Assembly (NCBI RefSeq): GCF_024055605.1
Contig: NZ_JAMXLX010000010.1
Location: 105,974-169,973 of the forward strand
DNA: 64,000 nt
Direction of reading: 5' to 3'
DNA from: Ciceribacter sichuanensis
Lineage (GTDB): Bacteria > Pseudomonadota > Alphaproteobacteria > Rhizobiales > Rhizobiaceae
In this document: one piece after another, positions 8,183 through 16,837 of the stretch
Layout of the letters: each line of letters starts with the position of its first letter
How positions within the stretch are numbered: position 1 is the first letter of the stretch
The notes under the pieces: model-generated
Told to the model about the DNA's origin: nothing
Database searches by the model: none
The model's input: the letters and a program-made list of their open reading frames with translations, nothing else
Made by a program: the position numbers and the translations under genes

Positions 8183-8824
8183 ATGGCCGAAGAGATGATC
8201 AGGCAGGCCGAAAAGCCTGCGGCAAGAGTGCGCGGACCGAGTGTCGAAAAGACTGCGCGCACGCGCGAACAGATCATCCGGGCGGCCATGGACGAGTTTC
8301 TCGACAAGGGCTATGCCGACGCGACCATGGCTGGCATCGCAGCCCGCGCTGGTCTGGCAAAGGGGACGACCTATCGCTACTTCGAGACCAAGGAGGCGCT
8401 GTTCGCGGGTATCGTCCGCGATATCGTAATAGACCCTCTCGCTGCGGCCCATAGTCGTCCGATCGGCCCGGATGAGTCAGTTGCAGACTATTGCCGTTCT
8501 ACTCTTTTACCGGCGATGCGTCTGATCGAAGACAAAGGACGTGCCAGCATAGCGCGACTGGTGTTGACGGAAGGACAGGTCTTTCCCTATCTCGCCGACG
8601 TCTATCGCAAGGAGGTCTACGAACCTTTCATCGACCATCTGCACCAGTTGGCGAAAATGGCAGCTGAGCGCGGCGAGCTGAAATGCATGTTCCTTGTCGA
8701 CTCTCCCCATCTGTTGGCGGCCCCGCTCTGGATGGGGATCGTTCACAACGGCTTACTGAAGCCGAGCCAGCAAATCGATACGGCAGCCCTGTTCGAAGCA
8801 CAGATCGGCCTGCTGTTCAAATAG
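8183..8824 (+). CDS. TetR/AcrR family transcriptional regulator
   Basis: A 213-residue one-component repressor. The N-terminal HTH (about residues 24-70) is canonical: TREQIIRAAMDEFLDKGYADATMAGIAARAGLAKGTTYRYFETKEALF. The C-terminal half is the variable ligand-binding domain. The ATG at 8183 has GAGG about 8 bp upstream and is preferred to the TTG-type start at 8162. It probably binds the perfect inverted repeat at 8114-8145 and controls itself and the divergent, now truncated, MFS gene. The inducer is unknown. Confidence 0.9.
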   Translation: MAEEMIRQAEKPAARVRGPSVEKTARTREQIIRAAMDEFLDKGYADATMAGIAARAGLAKGTTYRYFETKEALFAGIVRDIVIDPLAAAHSRPIGPDESVADYCRSTLLPAMRLIEDKGRASIARLVLTEGQVFPYLADVYRKEVYEPFIDHLHQLAKMAAERGELKCMFLVDSPHLLAAPLWMGIVHNGLLKPSQQIDTAALFEAQIGLLFK

Positions 8825-8932
8825 GCGCGGTGGAATTGCTAAGTTCGGGAAGGGGCCATCGCGTTTGTTTCAGGATTGCCGGATCGCAAGAGCCTTGCTC
8901 CCTCGCCTAGGTTTTGGCTAACCAATCATCAG

Positions 8933-8949
8933 GAATTTCATATTTTACA
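8933..8949. promoter_or_regulatory. Shared upstream element, copy 1
   Basis: GAATTTCATATTTTACA, 120 bp before the class II aldolase start. It matches the element at 14390-14406 at 16 of 17 positions. In both copies a GCTAA starts exactly 16 bp before the first G. It is a candidate site for a common activator, most simply the LysR protein at 13336. Confidence 0.6.
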
Positions 8950-9068
8950 TTCCCCCGTGCGGGGCCTCTTATTCTCCCAACAGCAAGTCGCAAACTTCAG
9001 TGATGAGCGCCGGCAAAGCCTTGCCGGAGCCCGGGCGAGGTTTGTCCATAACGGCCAAGAGGAGAACC

Positions 9069-9800
9069 ATGACGGCACCCGATGAGACGCAAATCCGCAT
9101 CGATCTGGCAGCCTGCTTCCGTATCGTTGCAAAGCTTGGCATGCACGAAGCCGTCGCGAACCATTTCAGCGCCGCCGTTTCTCCAGATGGCCGCAAGTTC
9201 CTGCTGAACCCGAAGTGGAAACACTTCTCGACCATTCGCGCGAGCGATCTCATCCTGCTCGATGCGGATGACGAGGACGCCAAGAGCCGACCGGACATCG
9301 ATCCGACGGCGTGGTCCATCCATGGGCAGCTCCATAGGCTTGCGCCGCACATTCGCGTCGCGCTCCACCTTCATCCGATTTATTCGACCACGATCGCCAC
9401 GCTAAAGGACCCGACTGTCAAGCCGATCGACCAGAACACTGCGCGTTACTTCAACCGCATTGCCGTTGACACGCTCTATGGAGGCATGGCCGACACGGAA
9501 GCCGAGGGCGCTCGTCTTGCACACCTGCTGGGCAACAAATCGCGGCTGATGATGGGCAATCACGGCGTCATGGTGACTTCCGGTACGATCGGCGAGGCCT
9601 TCGACGACATCTACACCCTTGAGCGCGCCTGCCAGATCCTGGTCAATGCCTATGCTACGGGCCAGCCGCTGAATGTGCTCGATGACGATGTCGCCGAGAA
9701 AACCGCCCAGGATTGGGAGGGTATTACCGACTTCTCCATCGCTCACTTCGAAGAAATGAAGCGGATGCTGGACAGGGAAGATCCCTCATATGCCAGCTGA
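9069..9800 (+). CDS. Class II aldolase/adducin family protein
   Basis: A 243-residue zinc-dependent aldolase/epimerase-fold protein. Metal ligands are visible in HLHPIY (H-x-H) and GNHGVM. The start has GAGGAG 9 bp upstream. Members cleave or epimerise phosphorylated or hydroxylated keto compounds, or decarboxylate; some small-substrate members are annotated only as class II aldolases, and this one belongs with those. It heads a plus-strand series with an HpaB-type monooxygenase, flavin reductase, RidA and DUF1028, so it probably acts in the same uncharacterised catabolic route. Confidence 0.88.
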   Translation: MTAPDETQIRIDLAACFRIVAKLGMHEAVANHFSAAVSPDGRKFLLNPKWKHFSTIRASDLILLDADDEDAKSRPDIDPTAWSIHGQLHRLAPHIRVALHLHPIYSTTIATLKDPTVKPIDQNTARYFNRIAVDTLYGGMADTEAEGARLAHLLGNKSRLMMGNHGVMVTSGTIGEAFDDIYTLERACQILVNAYATGQPLNVLDDDVAEKTAQDWEGITDFSIAHFEEMKRMLDREDPSYAS

Positions 9801-9926
9801 GACGGAGTTCGGCTTCGTATTGTTTGAAGCATAAACCCGGAAACTTTTATTTTTCAGCCAGAACGAAGCCGCCGATAATCGACGCAGCAATCGAAATACC
9901 AGATCGAGACACTTGAAGGGTCCGAA

Positions 9927-11447
9927 ATGATCAGAACGGGTTCAGAATACAAGGATTCCATTCGCGGCACGCGCGAGGTTTACGTAAGAGGTGAGCGTGT
10001 GAAGGATGTGACCGCACATCCGATGTTCAAGCCGCTCGTGGATATCCGCGCCCGCATCTATGACATGCAGCACGATCCGGCGACGCGCCATATCATGGCC
10101 TACAAGGAAGACGGCGAGTGGAACGCGGTCAACAACAAGCTGCCTCACACCCAGGCCGACTGGTGGGACAAGCGCCGGGCGACGGATACCGTTCTCGAGG
10201 ATGTCGGCGGCATCGTCACCCGCGTCGGCGATGAGACCGTCGGCGAGATGTGGTCGCTATTCGACGGCCAGGACGTTTTGAACGAGGTCGATCCGCAGTT
10301 TTCGGAAAATATCCGCAACCATATCCAGAAGGTGCTGCATCACGATCCCTTCCATGTATCCGCCAACACGGATCCGAAGGGTGACCGCTCCAAGCCGCCG
10401 CAGGAGCAGGACCCGGACATGCTGCTGCATGTGGTCAAGGAAACCGATCAGGGCATCGTGGTGCGGGGCGCCAAATACGAGACCGCCGCCGCTTACGCCA
10501 ACCAGGCCTTCACCAAGCCGACCATCGCCAACTGGGGCAACTCCGCCTATTCCGACTATGCCGTCGGTTTCATCTGCGACCTCAACTCGCCGAACCTGAA
10601 GTTCATCTGCCGCACCGGTTTTGCAGGACGCGCGCCGGCGGAAGACTATCCCCTGTCGAACAAGTTCGACGAAGTCGACACGCTGGTGATCTTCGACGAC
10701 GTGCTGATCCCGTGGGAGAATGTTCTTTTCTACCGCCACACCAAGGCGGCAATGTTCATTCGCGCCACGCTGCACCGTTACTCCGCGTTTGCCTTCACCC
10801 AGCGCAACCTGAAGCTTGCCGACATGATGATCGGCGCGGCTCTTTTCAACGTGCGCCAGACGGGGCTCGACAAGCAGCAGGCGGTTCAGGAAAAGCTTGC
10901 CCAGCTCGCCTGCTACCGGGAGGGCATCAATGCTCATCTGACGGCGGCGATCACGCTTTCCGAGCGTTCGCCGGGCGGCTTGATCATGCCCAACCAGTCG
11001 CTGCTCTATTCGGGCCGCGTACTCGCCTGTTCGCAACTCCACGAAATGATGCACTTGACCCGCGAACTTTGCGGCGGCCAGATCTGCGTCACGCCGGACA
11101 AGGCCTCCTTCGATGCACCGGAAACCAAGCCGTGGCTGGACAAGTTCTACACGGTCAACGAGGACTGGGTGGCGGAGGATCGCCGCAAGCTGCTCGCCTT
11201 CGCGCGGGACATGCTGAACTCGGATTATGCCGGTCACCGGCTGACCTTCCAGCTCTTCGCCCAGTCGCCGCCCTTCGCGCATCTGGCCGCCGTCTACCGC
11301 AACTTCGACTGGGACGGCCCGATGGAATTCGTCAAGCATGCGGCCGGTCTGTCGGACTCGGTTCTCGGCGAGACGACCCGCACGCCCGGCGACAGCGCCG
11401 TCTCGCGCTGGTTCGATACGCAAGCCACCCGTTCCGCCGCAGAATAA
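9927..11447 (+). CDS. 4-hydroxyphenylacetate 3-monooxygenase (HpaB) family oxygenase
   Basis: A 506-residue FADH2-dependent monooxygenase large component with the three-part acyl-CoA-dehydrogenase-like fold of HpaB. Typical features are the helical N-terminus (MIRTGSEYKDSIRG), the central barrel (about 145-275) and HAAGLSDSVLGETTRTP near the C-terminus. Family length is about 480-520. It needs reduced flavin from a separate reductase, and one is encoded 38 bp downstream. The family hydroxylates phenolic rings, but also chlorophenols and N-containing aromatics, so the substrate is not fixed by homology. AAGGGTCC precedes the ATG. Confidence 0.9.
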   Translation: MIRTGSEYKDSIRGTREVYVRGERVKDVTAHPMFKPLVDIRARIYDMQHDPATRHIMAYKEDGEWNAVNNKLPHTQADWWDKRRATDTVLEDVGGIVTRVGDETVGEMWSLFDGQDVLNEVDPQFSENIRNHIQKVLHHDPFHVSANTDPKGDRSKPPQEQDPDMLLHVVKETDQGIVVRGAKYETAAAYANQAFTKPTIANWGNSAYSDYAVGFICDLNSPNLKFICRTGFAGRAPAEDYPLSNKFDEVDTLVIFDDVLIPWENVLFYRHTKAAMFIRATLHRYSAFAFTQRNLKLADMMIGAALFNVRQTGLDKQQAVQEKLAQLACYREGINAHLTAAITLSERSPGGLIMPNQSLLYSGRVLACSQLHEMMHLTRELCGGQICVTPDKASFDAPETKPWLDKFYTVNEDWVAEDRRKLLAFARDMLNSDYAGHRLTFQLFAQSPPFAHLAAVYRNFDWDGPMEFVKHAAGLSDSVLGETTRTPGDSAVSRWFDTQATRSAAE

Positions 11448-11484
11448 CGGCCGAACCCGGTCGTTCTCCCAGGGAGCAATCACG

Positions 11485-12006
11485 ATGGAAAACAGTCTCC
11501 GGAACGATTTCCTCAGCGCGATGAGCCGCGCCTGCTGCACGGTCAATATCGTTACGACCGACGGTCCGGCCGGCCGTTCCGGCGCAACCGTCTCGGCAAT
11601 GTCGTCGGTCTCGGCGGATGGTGCAGCACCGACGCTGCTTGTCTGCCTGCATCAGAACAGCGCGACCGCCCAGGCGATCCGTGACAACGGTGGCTTCTGC
11701 GTCAACGTTCTGCGCGACAGCCAGTCGGCCATTTCCGACCGCTTCGCCGGCCGGCTGGACACCATCGATGGCAAGTTTGCCGGCGCGATATGGGAAACCG
11801 GATCGACGGGGGCGCCCCGCCTGAACGGCGGTCTGGTCTCGTTCGATTGCCGCGTGGCTAGCGAGCAGAAGATCGGCACGCATCACGTCTTCATCGGCGA
11901 GGTGGTGGCCATTTCCGAAGCGGATGAGGGATTACCGCTCATCTATTCCGGTCGCGCCTATGGCCGTCCGGCACGTCTCGACACAGCGCACGGCTGCACC
12001 GCCTGA
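11485..12006 (+). CDS. Flavin reductase family protein (HpaC/RutF-like)
   Basis: A 173-residue FMN-binding split-barrel reductase. Family marks are SAMSSVSADGAAPTLLVCLHQ (flavin phosphate site) and THHVFIGEV near the C-terminus. The ATG at 11485 follows AGGGAG and is preferred to upstream in-frame starts that overlap the previous gene. It would supply free reduced flavin to the HpaB-type oxygenase just upstream, and possibly to the LLM monooxygenase at 16838, since no other reductase is encoded in the block. Confidence 0.9.
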   Translation: MENSLRNDFLSAMSRACCTVNIVTTDGPAGRSGATVSAMSSVSADGAAPTLLVCLHQNSATAQAIRDNGGFCVNVLRDSQSAISDRFAGRLDTIDGKFAGAIWETGSTGAPRLNGGLVSFDCRVASEQKIGTHHVFIGEVVAISEADEGLPLIYSGRAYGRPARLDTAHGCTA

Positions 12007-12043
12007 CCCTGCCTCATTCGCACTCATCTCGAAAGGTTTTTCC

Positions 12044-12460
12044 ATGCCCGTCCATAAACGTATCCGCATGTTCAACACCAAGGAGACCTATCCGGAGCAG
12101 AAGCTCGACAACGACCTCTGCCAGGCCGTCGTTGCCCGAGGCACCATGGTTTTCGTGCGCGGGCAGATCGGACAGAACCTCGAGACATCCGAAAGTGTCG
12201 GGGTTGGCGACGTTACCGCGCAGGCCGAGCAGGCCATGTACAACATCAGGATGCTGCTTGAGGAATCCGGTTCCGAACTCAGCCACATCACCAAGATCGT
12301 GATCTACATCATCGATCCGCGTTATCGCGAGCAGGTCTATCTCGTTGTCGGCAAGTGGCTGAAGGGTGTTTTCCCGGTCTCGACGGGTATCGTCGTCTCC
12401 GCGCTCGCCCGTCCGGAGTGGCTGGTCGAAATCGACGTCACCGCCGTCATTCCCGATTGA
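12044..12460 (+). CDS. RidA/YjgF/RutC family enamine-imine deaminase
   Basis: A 138-residue member of the RidA family, which hydrolyses reactive enamine/imine intermediates such as 2-aminoacrylate. The C-terminal signature SALARPEWLVEIDVTAV is intact, including the Arg and Glu used in catalysis. A putative start at 11924 is rejected because it overlaps the reductase by 83 bp; the ATG at 12044 follows a purine-rich tract. RidA beside a flavin monooxygenase and reductase recalls the pyrimidine Rut pathway, and suggests that ring or C-N bond oxidation here yields an enamine. Confidence 0.9.
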   Translation: MPVHKRIRMFNTKETYPEQKLDNDLCQAVVARGTMVFVRGQIGQNLETSESVGVGDVTAQAEQAMYNIRMLLEESGSELSHITKIVIYIIDPRYREQVYLVVGKWLKGVFPVSTGIVVSALARPEWLVEIDVTAVIPD

Positions 12461-12478
12461 CGCTGGAAGGGAAGCATC

Positions 12479-13153
12479 ATGACCTTCTCCATCAGCGGCC
12501 GGTGTGAAAAGACCGGAACATTCGGGATCGCGATATCTTCGTCTTCGCCGGCGGTCGCGGCTCGCTGCGCCCATGCGCGCGCCGGTGTCGGCGTCGTGGC
12601 GACCCAGAACATTACCGACCCGTCGCTTGGCCATAAGGGGCTCGACCTCCTGGCGTCGGGCCTCGATGCGGATAGGGCTCTGGAAAAGCTTCTCGATGGC
12701 TACGCAACCGCGCAGTACCGGCAACTCGTGCTGCTCGACACGAACGGCAATACCGCCGTTCATTCCGGTAAGCATACGCTCGGGACCTACGCGACCGCCA
12801 GGGGCAAAAACTGCGCTGCCGCCGGCAACCTGCTGGCCAATACCGACGTTCCCGCGCGAATGGTCGAAGCTTTCGAGGCATCGGAGGGTGCGCTCGGAGA
12901 CCGGCTGATCGCGTCGATGCTCGCCGGATTGGCTGCGGGCGGCGAGGCGGGGCCGGTGCATTCCGCCGGGCTCCTGATGGTGCGCAATGTTTCCTGGCCG
13001 ATTGCAGATCTGCGTGTCGATTGGGCGGAGGAAGATCCGATCGGTCAGCTTGCCGCCCTTTGGGAACTCTACGAGCCGCAGCTGGAAGATTATGTCACGC
13101 GGGCGCTGAAGCCTGATGCCGCACCGAGCTACGGCGTTCCCGGCGACGAGTGA
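12479..13153 (+). CDS. DUF1028 family protein (Ntn-hydrolase-like)
   Basis: A 224-residue DUF1028 protein. The hallmark N-terminus is present: MTFSISGRCEKTGTFGIAIS, then HARAGVGVVATQN. DUF1028 has an Ntn-hydrolase-like fold and is often found with RidA, amidohydrolases and transporters for amino compounds; its reaction is not established. It starts 18 bp after ridA, so the two are in one transcript. The predicted role is hydrolysis of an amide or imine product of the monooxygenase step (inference). Confidence 0.85.
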   Translation: MTFSISGRCEKTGTFGIAISSSSPAVAARCAHARAGVGVVATQNITDPSLGHKGLDLLASGLDADRALEKLLDGYATAQYRQLVLLDTNGNTAVHSGKHTLGTYATARGKNCAAAGNLLANTDVPARMVEAFEASEGALGDRLIASMLAGLAAGGEAGPVHSAGLLMVRNVSWPIADLRVDWAEEDPIGQLAALWELYEPQLEDYVTRALKPDAAPSYGVPGDE

Positions 13154-13335
13154 CCGTTATGCCAGGTCGGGTTGATGGAGGAGGGAGATCGCCCCTTGAA
13201 TAGTCTTTTCGGCTGGAGACTATCAGCTTGATTTCACGCGCTTTTTTGAAGAATGTCGCCTCTGCCGCGTCCGGTGATCGTCCTACTCGCCGAACGATTG
13301 CTTTTGTCAGACGAAGGAGGGAGGTATAGAAAGGC

Positions 13336-14286
13336 ATGCGTTACACGCTTCGCCAGATCGAGTACTTTATTGCCACTGCCGAGACCGGATCGATCACTCT
13401 GGCGTCCGAGCGGATCAACATCTCGCAACCCTCCATTTCCACTGCTATCGCCCACCTTGAACAGGAACTGGACACGCAGTTGTTCGTGCGCCGCCACGCG
13501 CAGGGACTAATTCTGACGTCGGCGGGCAAGGCACTGCTGGTGGAAGCAAAGCGCCTGCTTGAGCACGCGCAGCAGATCTATCAGGTGGCTTCCGAAGCCA
13601 ACGACAAGGTGAGGGGGCAACTCAGCCTTGGCTGCATGGTCACGCTCGCACCGATGATCATGCCGGAACTTTCCCACGCCTTCACATCGGCCTTCCCCTC
13701 GACGAAGGTGATGCAGGTCGTCGGCGATCACGATACCCTGCTGCAGAAGCTCTCCAGCGCGGAAATCGATGTCGCCATCATGTACGATCTGCTGGTGCCC
13801 GATGGCTTCGACTTCGTGCCGCTCGCCAGCCTGCCTCCGCATGTACTGGTCGGTGAGGTGCATCCCTTCGCACGACTTTCCGCAGTCACCGTGCAGGACA
13901 TCGCACCGGAACCGCTGCTGCTGCTCGACCTACCGATCAGCCGCGAATATTTCCTCGCCATCTTCATGCAGGTCGGCATCGATCCCAATATCGGGGCGCG
14001 CTCGCCACACCAGGATATTCTGCGCACCATGGCGGCCAACGGCTACGGCTATACGCTCGCAAATGTCAGGCCGCGGGCGGATGTCGCGATGGACGGACGC
14101 AAGCTGGTGCGTGTGCGTCTTGCAGGCGATCACAAGCCGATGGTGATCGGCCTTGTCTCTCTCAGGGATCGTCGCAAGTCACGCCTCATCGAACTTTTCG
14201 AGCGCCATTGCCGGAACCGTATCTCCGACGCCTACATTCCCGGCATGGTCGCTCCCGCAATGGAAAAGCGCGTTCGTCTGCCCTGA
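13336..14286 (+). CDS. LysR-type transcriptional regulator
   Basis: A 316-residue LTTR. The N-terminal winged HTH (about 1-60) reads LRQIEYFIATAETGSITLASERINISQPSISTAI, and the periplasmic-binding-like effector domain follows from about residue 90. AGGAGGGAGG lies shortly upstream of the start. It stands between the two halves of the catabolic block, in the same direction. It is the best candidate to bind the near-identical elements at 8933-8949 and 14390-14406. The effector is unknown, probably the imported compound or an early intermediate. Confidence 0.92.
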   Translation: MRYTLRQIEYFIATAETGSITLASERINISQPSISTAIAHLEQELDTQLFVRRHAQGLILTSAGKALLVEAKRLLEHAQQIYQVASEANDKVRGQLSLGCMVTLAPMIMPELSHAFTSAFPSTKVMQVVGDHDTLLQKLSSAEIDVAIMYDLLVPDGFDFVPLASLPPHVLVGEVHPFARLSAVTVQDIAPEPLLLLDLPISREYFLAIFMQVGIDPNIGARSPHQDILRTMAANGYGYTLANVRPRADVAMDGRKLVRVRLAGDHKPMVIGLVSLRDRRKSRLIELFERHCRNRISDAYIPGMVAPAMEKRVRLP

Positions 14287-14389
14287 TCCGCATCAGGGCA
14301 TGTGCACCCATGCGAACCGAATCTTCCGCTTGTTCTGCCTATAATTTGGGCGCTGGCATGTGATTAGACAGCAGCTAAGCAGTGGGCCA

Positions 14390-14406
14390 GAATTTCATAA
14401 TTTACA
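14390..14406. promoter_or_regulatory. Shared upstream element, copy 2
   Basis: GAATTTCATAATTTACA, 103 bp before the ABC ATPase start at 14509. It matches copy 1 (8933-8949) except at position 11, and has the same GCTAA sixteen bases upstream. It sits in the 222-bp gap after the LysR gene, in the expected promoter zone of the transport operon. Confidence 0.6.
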
Positions 14407-14508
14407 CCCGCCACCCCATCCGACTTACTTCCATCACAAGCCTTTCGGCGATCCGCCAAACCGGCCGGAGTGGTCTCTCGGCGGCAGCTACAGGATGACA
14501 GTTGCAAC

Positions 14509-15603
14509 ATGAAGAACAGCGTGATCGACGTGACGACCTCGACACCGGTGAGCGCCTCGACGACTTCTCCCGCGCTCAAGCTCCAAGCCGAAGGACTTTG
14601 CAAGTTCTATGACGACTTTGCGGCCCTGCATCCGACGGAGCTGAAGGTTCACGCGGGAGAACTCCTGACGCTGCTTGGACCGTCGGGCTCCGGCAAGACG
14701 ACGCTGCTGCAGCTCATCTGCGGCCTCGTGCAGCCTTCGGACGGGATACTGACCATCGATGGACGCGACCATACCGGGACGCCGGCCAGTCAGCGGGACG
14801 TTGGCGTGGTGTTCCAGAATTACGCGTTGTTTCCGCATCTGACCGTGCATGAAAATGTCGGCTTTCCGCTCGAAATGCGTCGGGTCGCAAGGGGCGATGC
14901 CGAGCGCCGGATCGCAGAGGCCCTTGCAATGGTCGGGCTTGCCGATTTCGGCAAGCGCTTTCCCTCGGAGCTGTCAGGTGGCCAGCAGCAGCGCGTCGCG
15001 CTTGCTCGTTGCCTCGTCTATCATCCCTCGCTGATCCTGATGGATGAAAGCCTCTCCGCGCTCGACCGCAAGCTGCGGGAAGCCATGCAGATCGAGATTC
15101 GCCGCATCCATCGTGAAACCGGCTCGACCATCATCTTCGTTACCCACGACCAGGAGGAGGCGCTGGCGCTGTCCGACCGCATCTGCCTGATGAATTCCGG
15201 CCGGATCGAACAGATCGGCAGTCCGCAGGAAATCTACGAAAGACCTGTCAGCCGCTTTGCCGCCGACTTCATCGGCGTCTCGAACATCTTTGAGGGACGC
15301 GTGGAAAGCGACCGTCTTGTTACGACCGAAGGCGCCTTGCCGCTGCCTGCCGCGACGCAGGCAGTCAAAGGCTTCCTCGTCGTTCGACCGGAGCACATCC
15401 GCTTCGAGGAGCCGGAAGGGGCGACGCTTGTCGGTCGCCTCATCGAGACGATCTATGCCGGCCCGCAGAGCAGGCTCATCGTGAGGCTGGACAGCGGCTT
15501 CACGATCACTGCGCTTCGCTCGTCCAGCCTGCCGCAGCTGCAGCATGGCGAACCGGTCGGCCTTTCCTGGAACCCGGAGGACGCCCGCTTCCTCGATCGC
15601 TAA
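14509..15603 (+). CDS. ABC transporter ATP-binding protein, PotA/spermidine-putrescine type
   Basis: A 364-residue importer ATPase. Walker A is GPSGSGKT at residues 57-64; the signature LSGGQQQR and Walker B LILMDESLSALD follow. A TOBE-type regulatory domain occupies about 270-364. An in-frame GTG at 14470 is possible, but the extra 13 residues are not conserved in type. It is the first gene of transporter A: ATPase, Tat-type binding protein, then (after the LLM gene) a fused permease. Family assignment to polyamine/opine/Fe-type importers is firm; the substrate is not. Confidence 0.92.
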   Translation: MKNSVIDVTTSTPVSASTTSPALKLQAEGLCKFYDDFAALHPTELKVHAGELLTLLGPSGSGKTTLLQLICGLVQPSDGILTIDGRDHTGTPASQRDVGVVFQNYALFPHLTVHENVGFPLEMRRVARGDAERRIAEALAMVGLADFGKRFPSELSGGQQQRVALARCLVYHPSLILMDESLSALDRKLREAMQIEIRRIHRETGSTIIFVTHDQEEALALSDRICLMNSGRIEQIGSPQEIYERPVSRFAADFIGVSNIFEGRVESDRLVTTEGALPLPAATQAVKGFLVVRPEHIRFEEPEGATLVGRLIETIYAGPQSRLIVRLDSGFTITALRSSSLPQLQHGEPVGLSWNPEDARFLDR

Positions 15604-15657
15604 CCGTTTCATCCGCCTCGCATGCCAGTCATAAACCATAACCAGAAGGGAACTTGA

Positions 15658-16722
15658 ATGTCATCGATCCTCCATCCCACCCGCCGCAGTCTCCTGAAGA
15701 CCGCAGGTCTGGCCGCCGGTGCGCTTGCCACGCCCGGACTGCTGCGCTCCGCCTATGCGACCGGTCAGCTTACCGTCGCCGACGTCGGCGGCGCGCCGGG
15801 CGAAGCCATCAAGAAAGCCTTCTACGATCCTTTCGAAAAGGCGACCGGCATCAAGGTCGTCGGCGTTGCCCATGATCCGGATCCGGTCACCCAGTTCAAG
15901 CTGCAGGTCGATACCAAGTCCTATCTGTGGGATGTCTGCATGGTCACGCCCGACCATGTGATGCGTCTGACTGAAGAGAAGGACTACACGGTTCCGCTCG
16001 AAATCTCCGGTCCCGAAACCGCCGATCTCCTGCCTGGCATGCTGACCAGCAACTGGCTCGGCTTCTCGGTTTTCGGCGCCGTCATGGCGTACCGTACCGA
16101 CAAGTACCCGGATGCCGGCCCGGCCAGCTGGGCTGATTTTTGGGATGTCGCGAAGTTCCCGGGCCGCCGCGGCTTTTACAAGGGCGCCTGGGCTGCGCTG
16201 GAATTCGCGCTGCTGGCCGATGGCGTCGCGCCGAAGGATCTCTATCCGCTCGACATGGACCGCGCCTTCAAGAAGCTCGAGGAACTGAAGCCACATGTGG
16301 CCGTCTGGTGGACCAGCGGCGCCCACAATACGCAGATCCTGCAGAACGGCGAAGTCGACATGAGCGACACCTGGTCGGCCCGCGCCTATGCCGCCAAGGC
16401 GGCCGGCGCACCGGTCAAGACCGTCTTCCAGGGTGGTTATTCCGTCGATGGCTGGTCGATCGTCAAGGATGCCCCGAACATGGCGGCTGCTCACAAGTTC
16501 ATCGAGTTCTGCATGAAGCCGGAGCAGCAGGGCGCCTATTCCTCGATCGTCGCCAACGGTCCGAGCAACAAGAAGGCCTTCGACTTCATGCCTGCGGATC
16601 GCGCGGAAGTGCTGCCGACCGCGCCGCAGAATTTCGGCAATCTCTACGAGATCGACTCGAAGTGGTGGTCGGCAAACTACGACGCGGCAGTCGAGCGCAT
16701 GCAGGAATTCCTGCTGCAGTAA
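15658..16722 (+). CDS. Extracellular solute-binding protein of transporter A, Tat signal
   Basis: A 354-residue PotD/PotF-like (family 1/8) periplasmic binding protein. The N-terminus carries a twin-arginine signal (TRRSLLKTAGLAAGALATPG) with predicted cleavage after AYA at about 35. The mature domain has typical binding-protein strands (TVADVGGAPGEAI) and the FYKGAWAALEFALLADGVAP hinge region. AGAAGGGAA precedes the ATG. A Tat signal is less common in this family and means that the protein folds before export. It delivers the ligand to the fused permease at 18250. Confidence 0.92.
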   Translation: MSSILHPTRRSLLKTAGLAAGALATPGLLRSAYATGQLTVADVGGAPGEAIKKAFYDPFEKATGIKVVGVAHDPDPVTQFKLQVDTKSYLWDVCMVTPDHVMRLTEEKDYTVPLEISGPETADLLPGMLTSNWLGFSVFGAVMAYRTDKYPDAGPASWADFWDVAKFPGRRGFYKGAWAALEFALLADGVAPKDLYPLDMDRAFKKLEELKPHVAVWWTSGAHNTQILQNGEVDMSDTWSARAYAAKAAGAPVKTVFQGGYSVDGWSIVKDAPNMAAAHKFIEFCMKPEQQGAYSSIVANGPSNKKAFDFMPADRAEVLPTAPQNFGNLYEIDSKWWSANYDAAVERMQEFLLQ

Positions 16723-16767
16723 ATTTCTCCTGAGGATGCGCGCTGCCCCCGGCGCGCGTCCGAACTA

Positions 16768-16790
16768 GACCGGGTCCATTAGACCCGGTC
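16768..16790 (+). terminator. Intercistronic stem-loop after binding protein A
   Basis: A perfect 9-bp stem GACCGGGTC / GACCCGGTC with a 5-nt loop, followed by CCTTTCTCTTC. A second GC stem lies at 16738-16757. It probably acts as an attenuator or 3-prime stabiliser so that the binding protein is made in excess of downstream genes. Confidence 0.65.
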
Positions 16791-16837
16791 CCTTTCTCTT
16801 CGGCGCAAGCGCGTCGCTCCCTCAAGAGTGCGGAACC

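Noticed and set aside
9927..11447. Naming the oxygenase hpaB with 4-hydroxyphenylacetate as substrate
   Set aside because: None of the other homoprotocatechuate pathway genes (hpaD, hpaE, hpaF, hpaG, hpaH, hpaI) is nearby; only family membership is supported.
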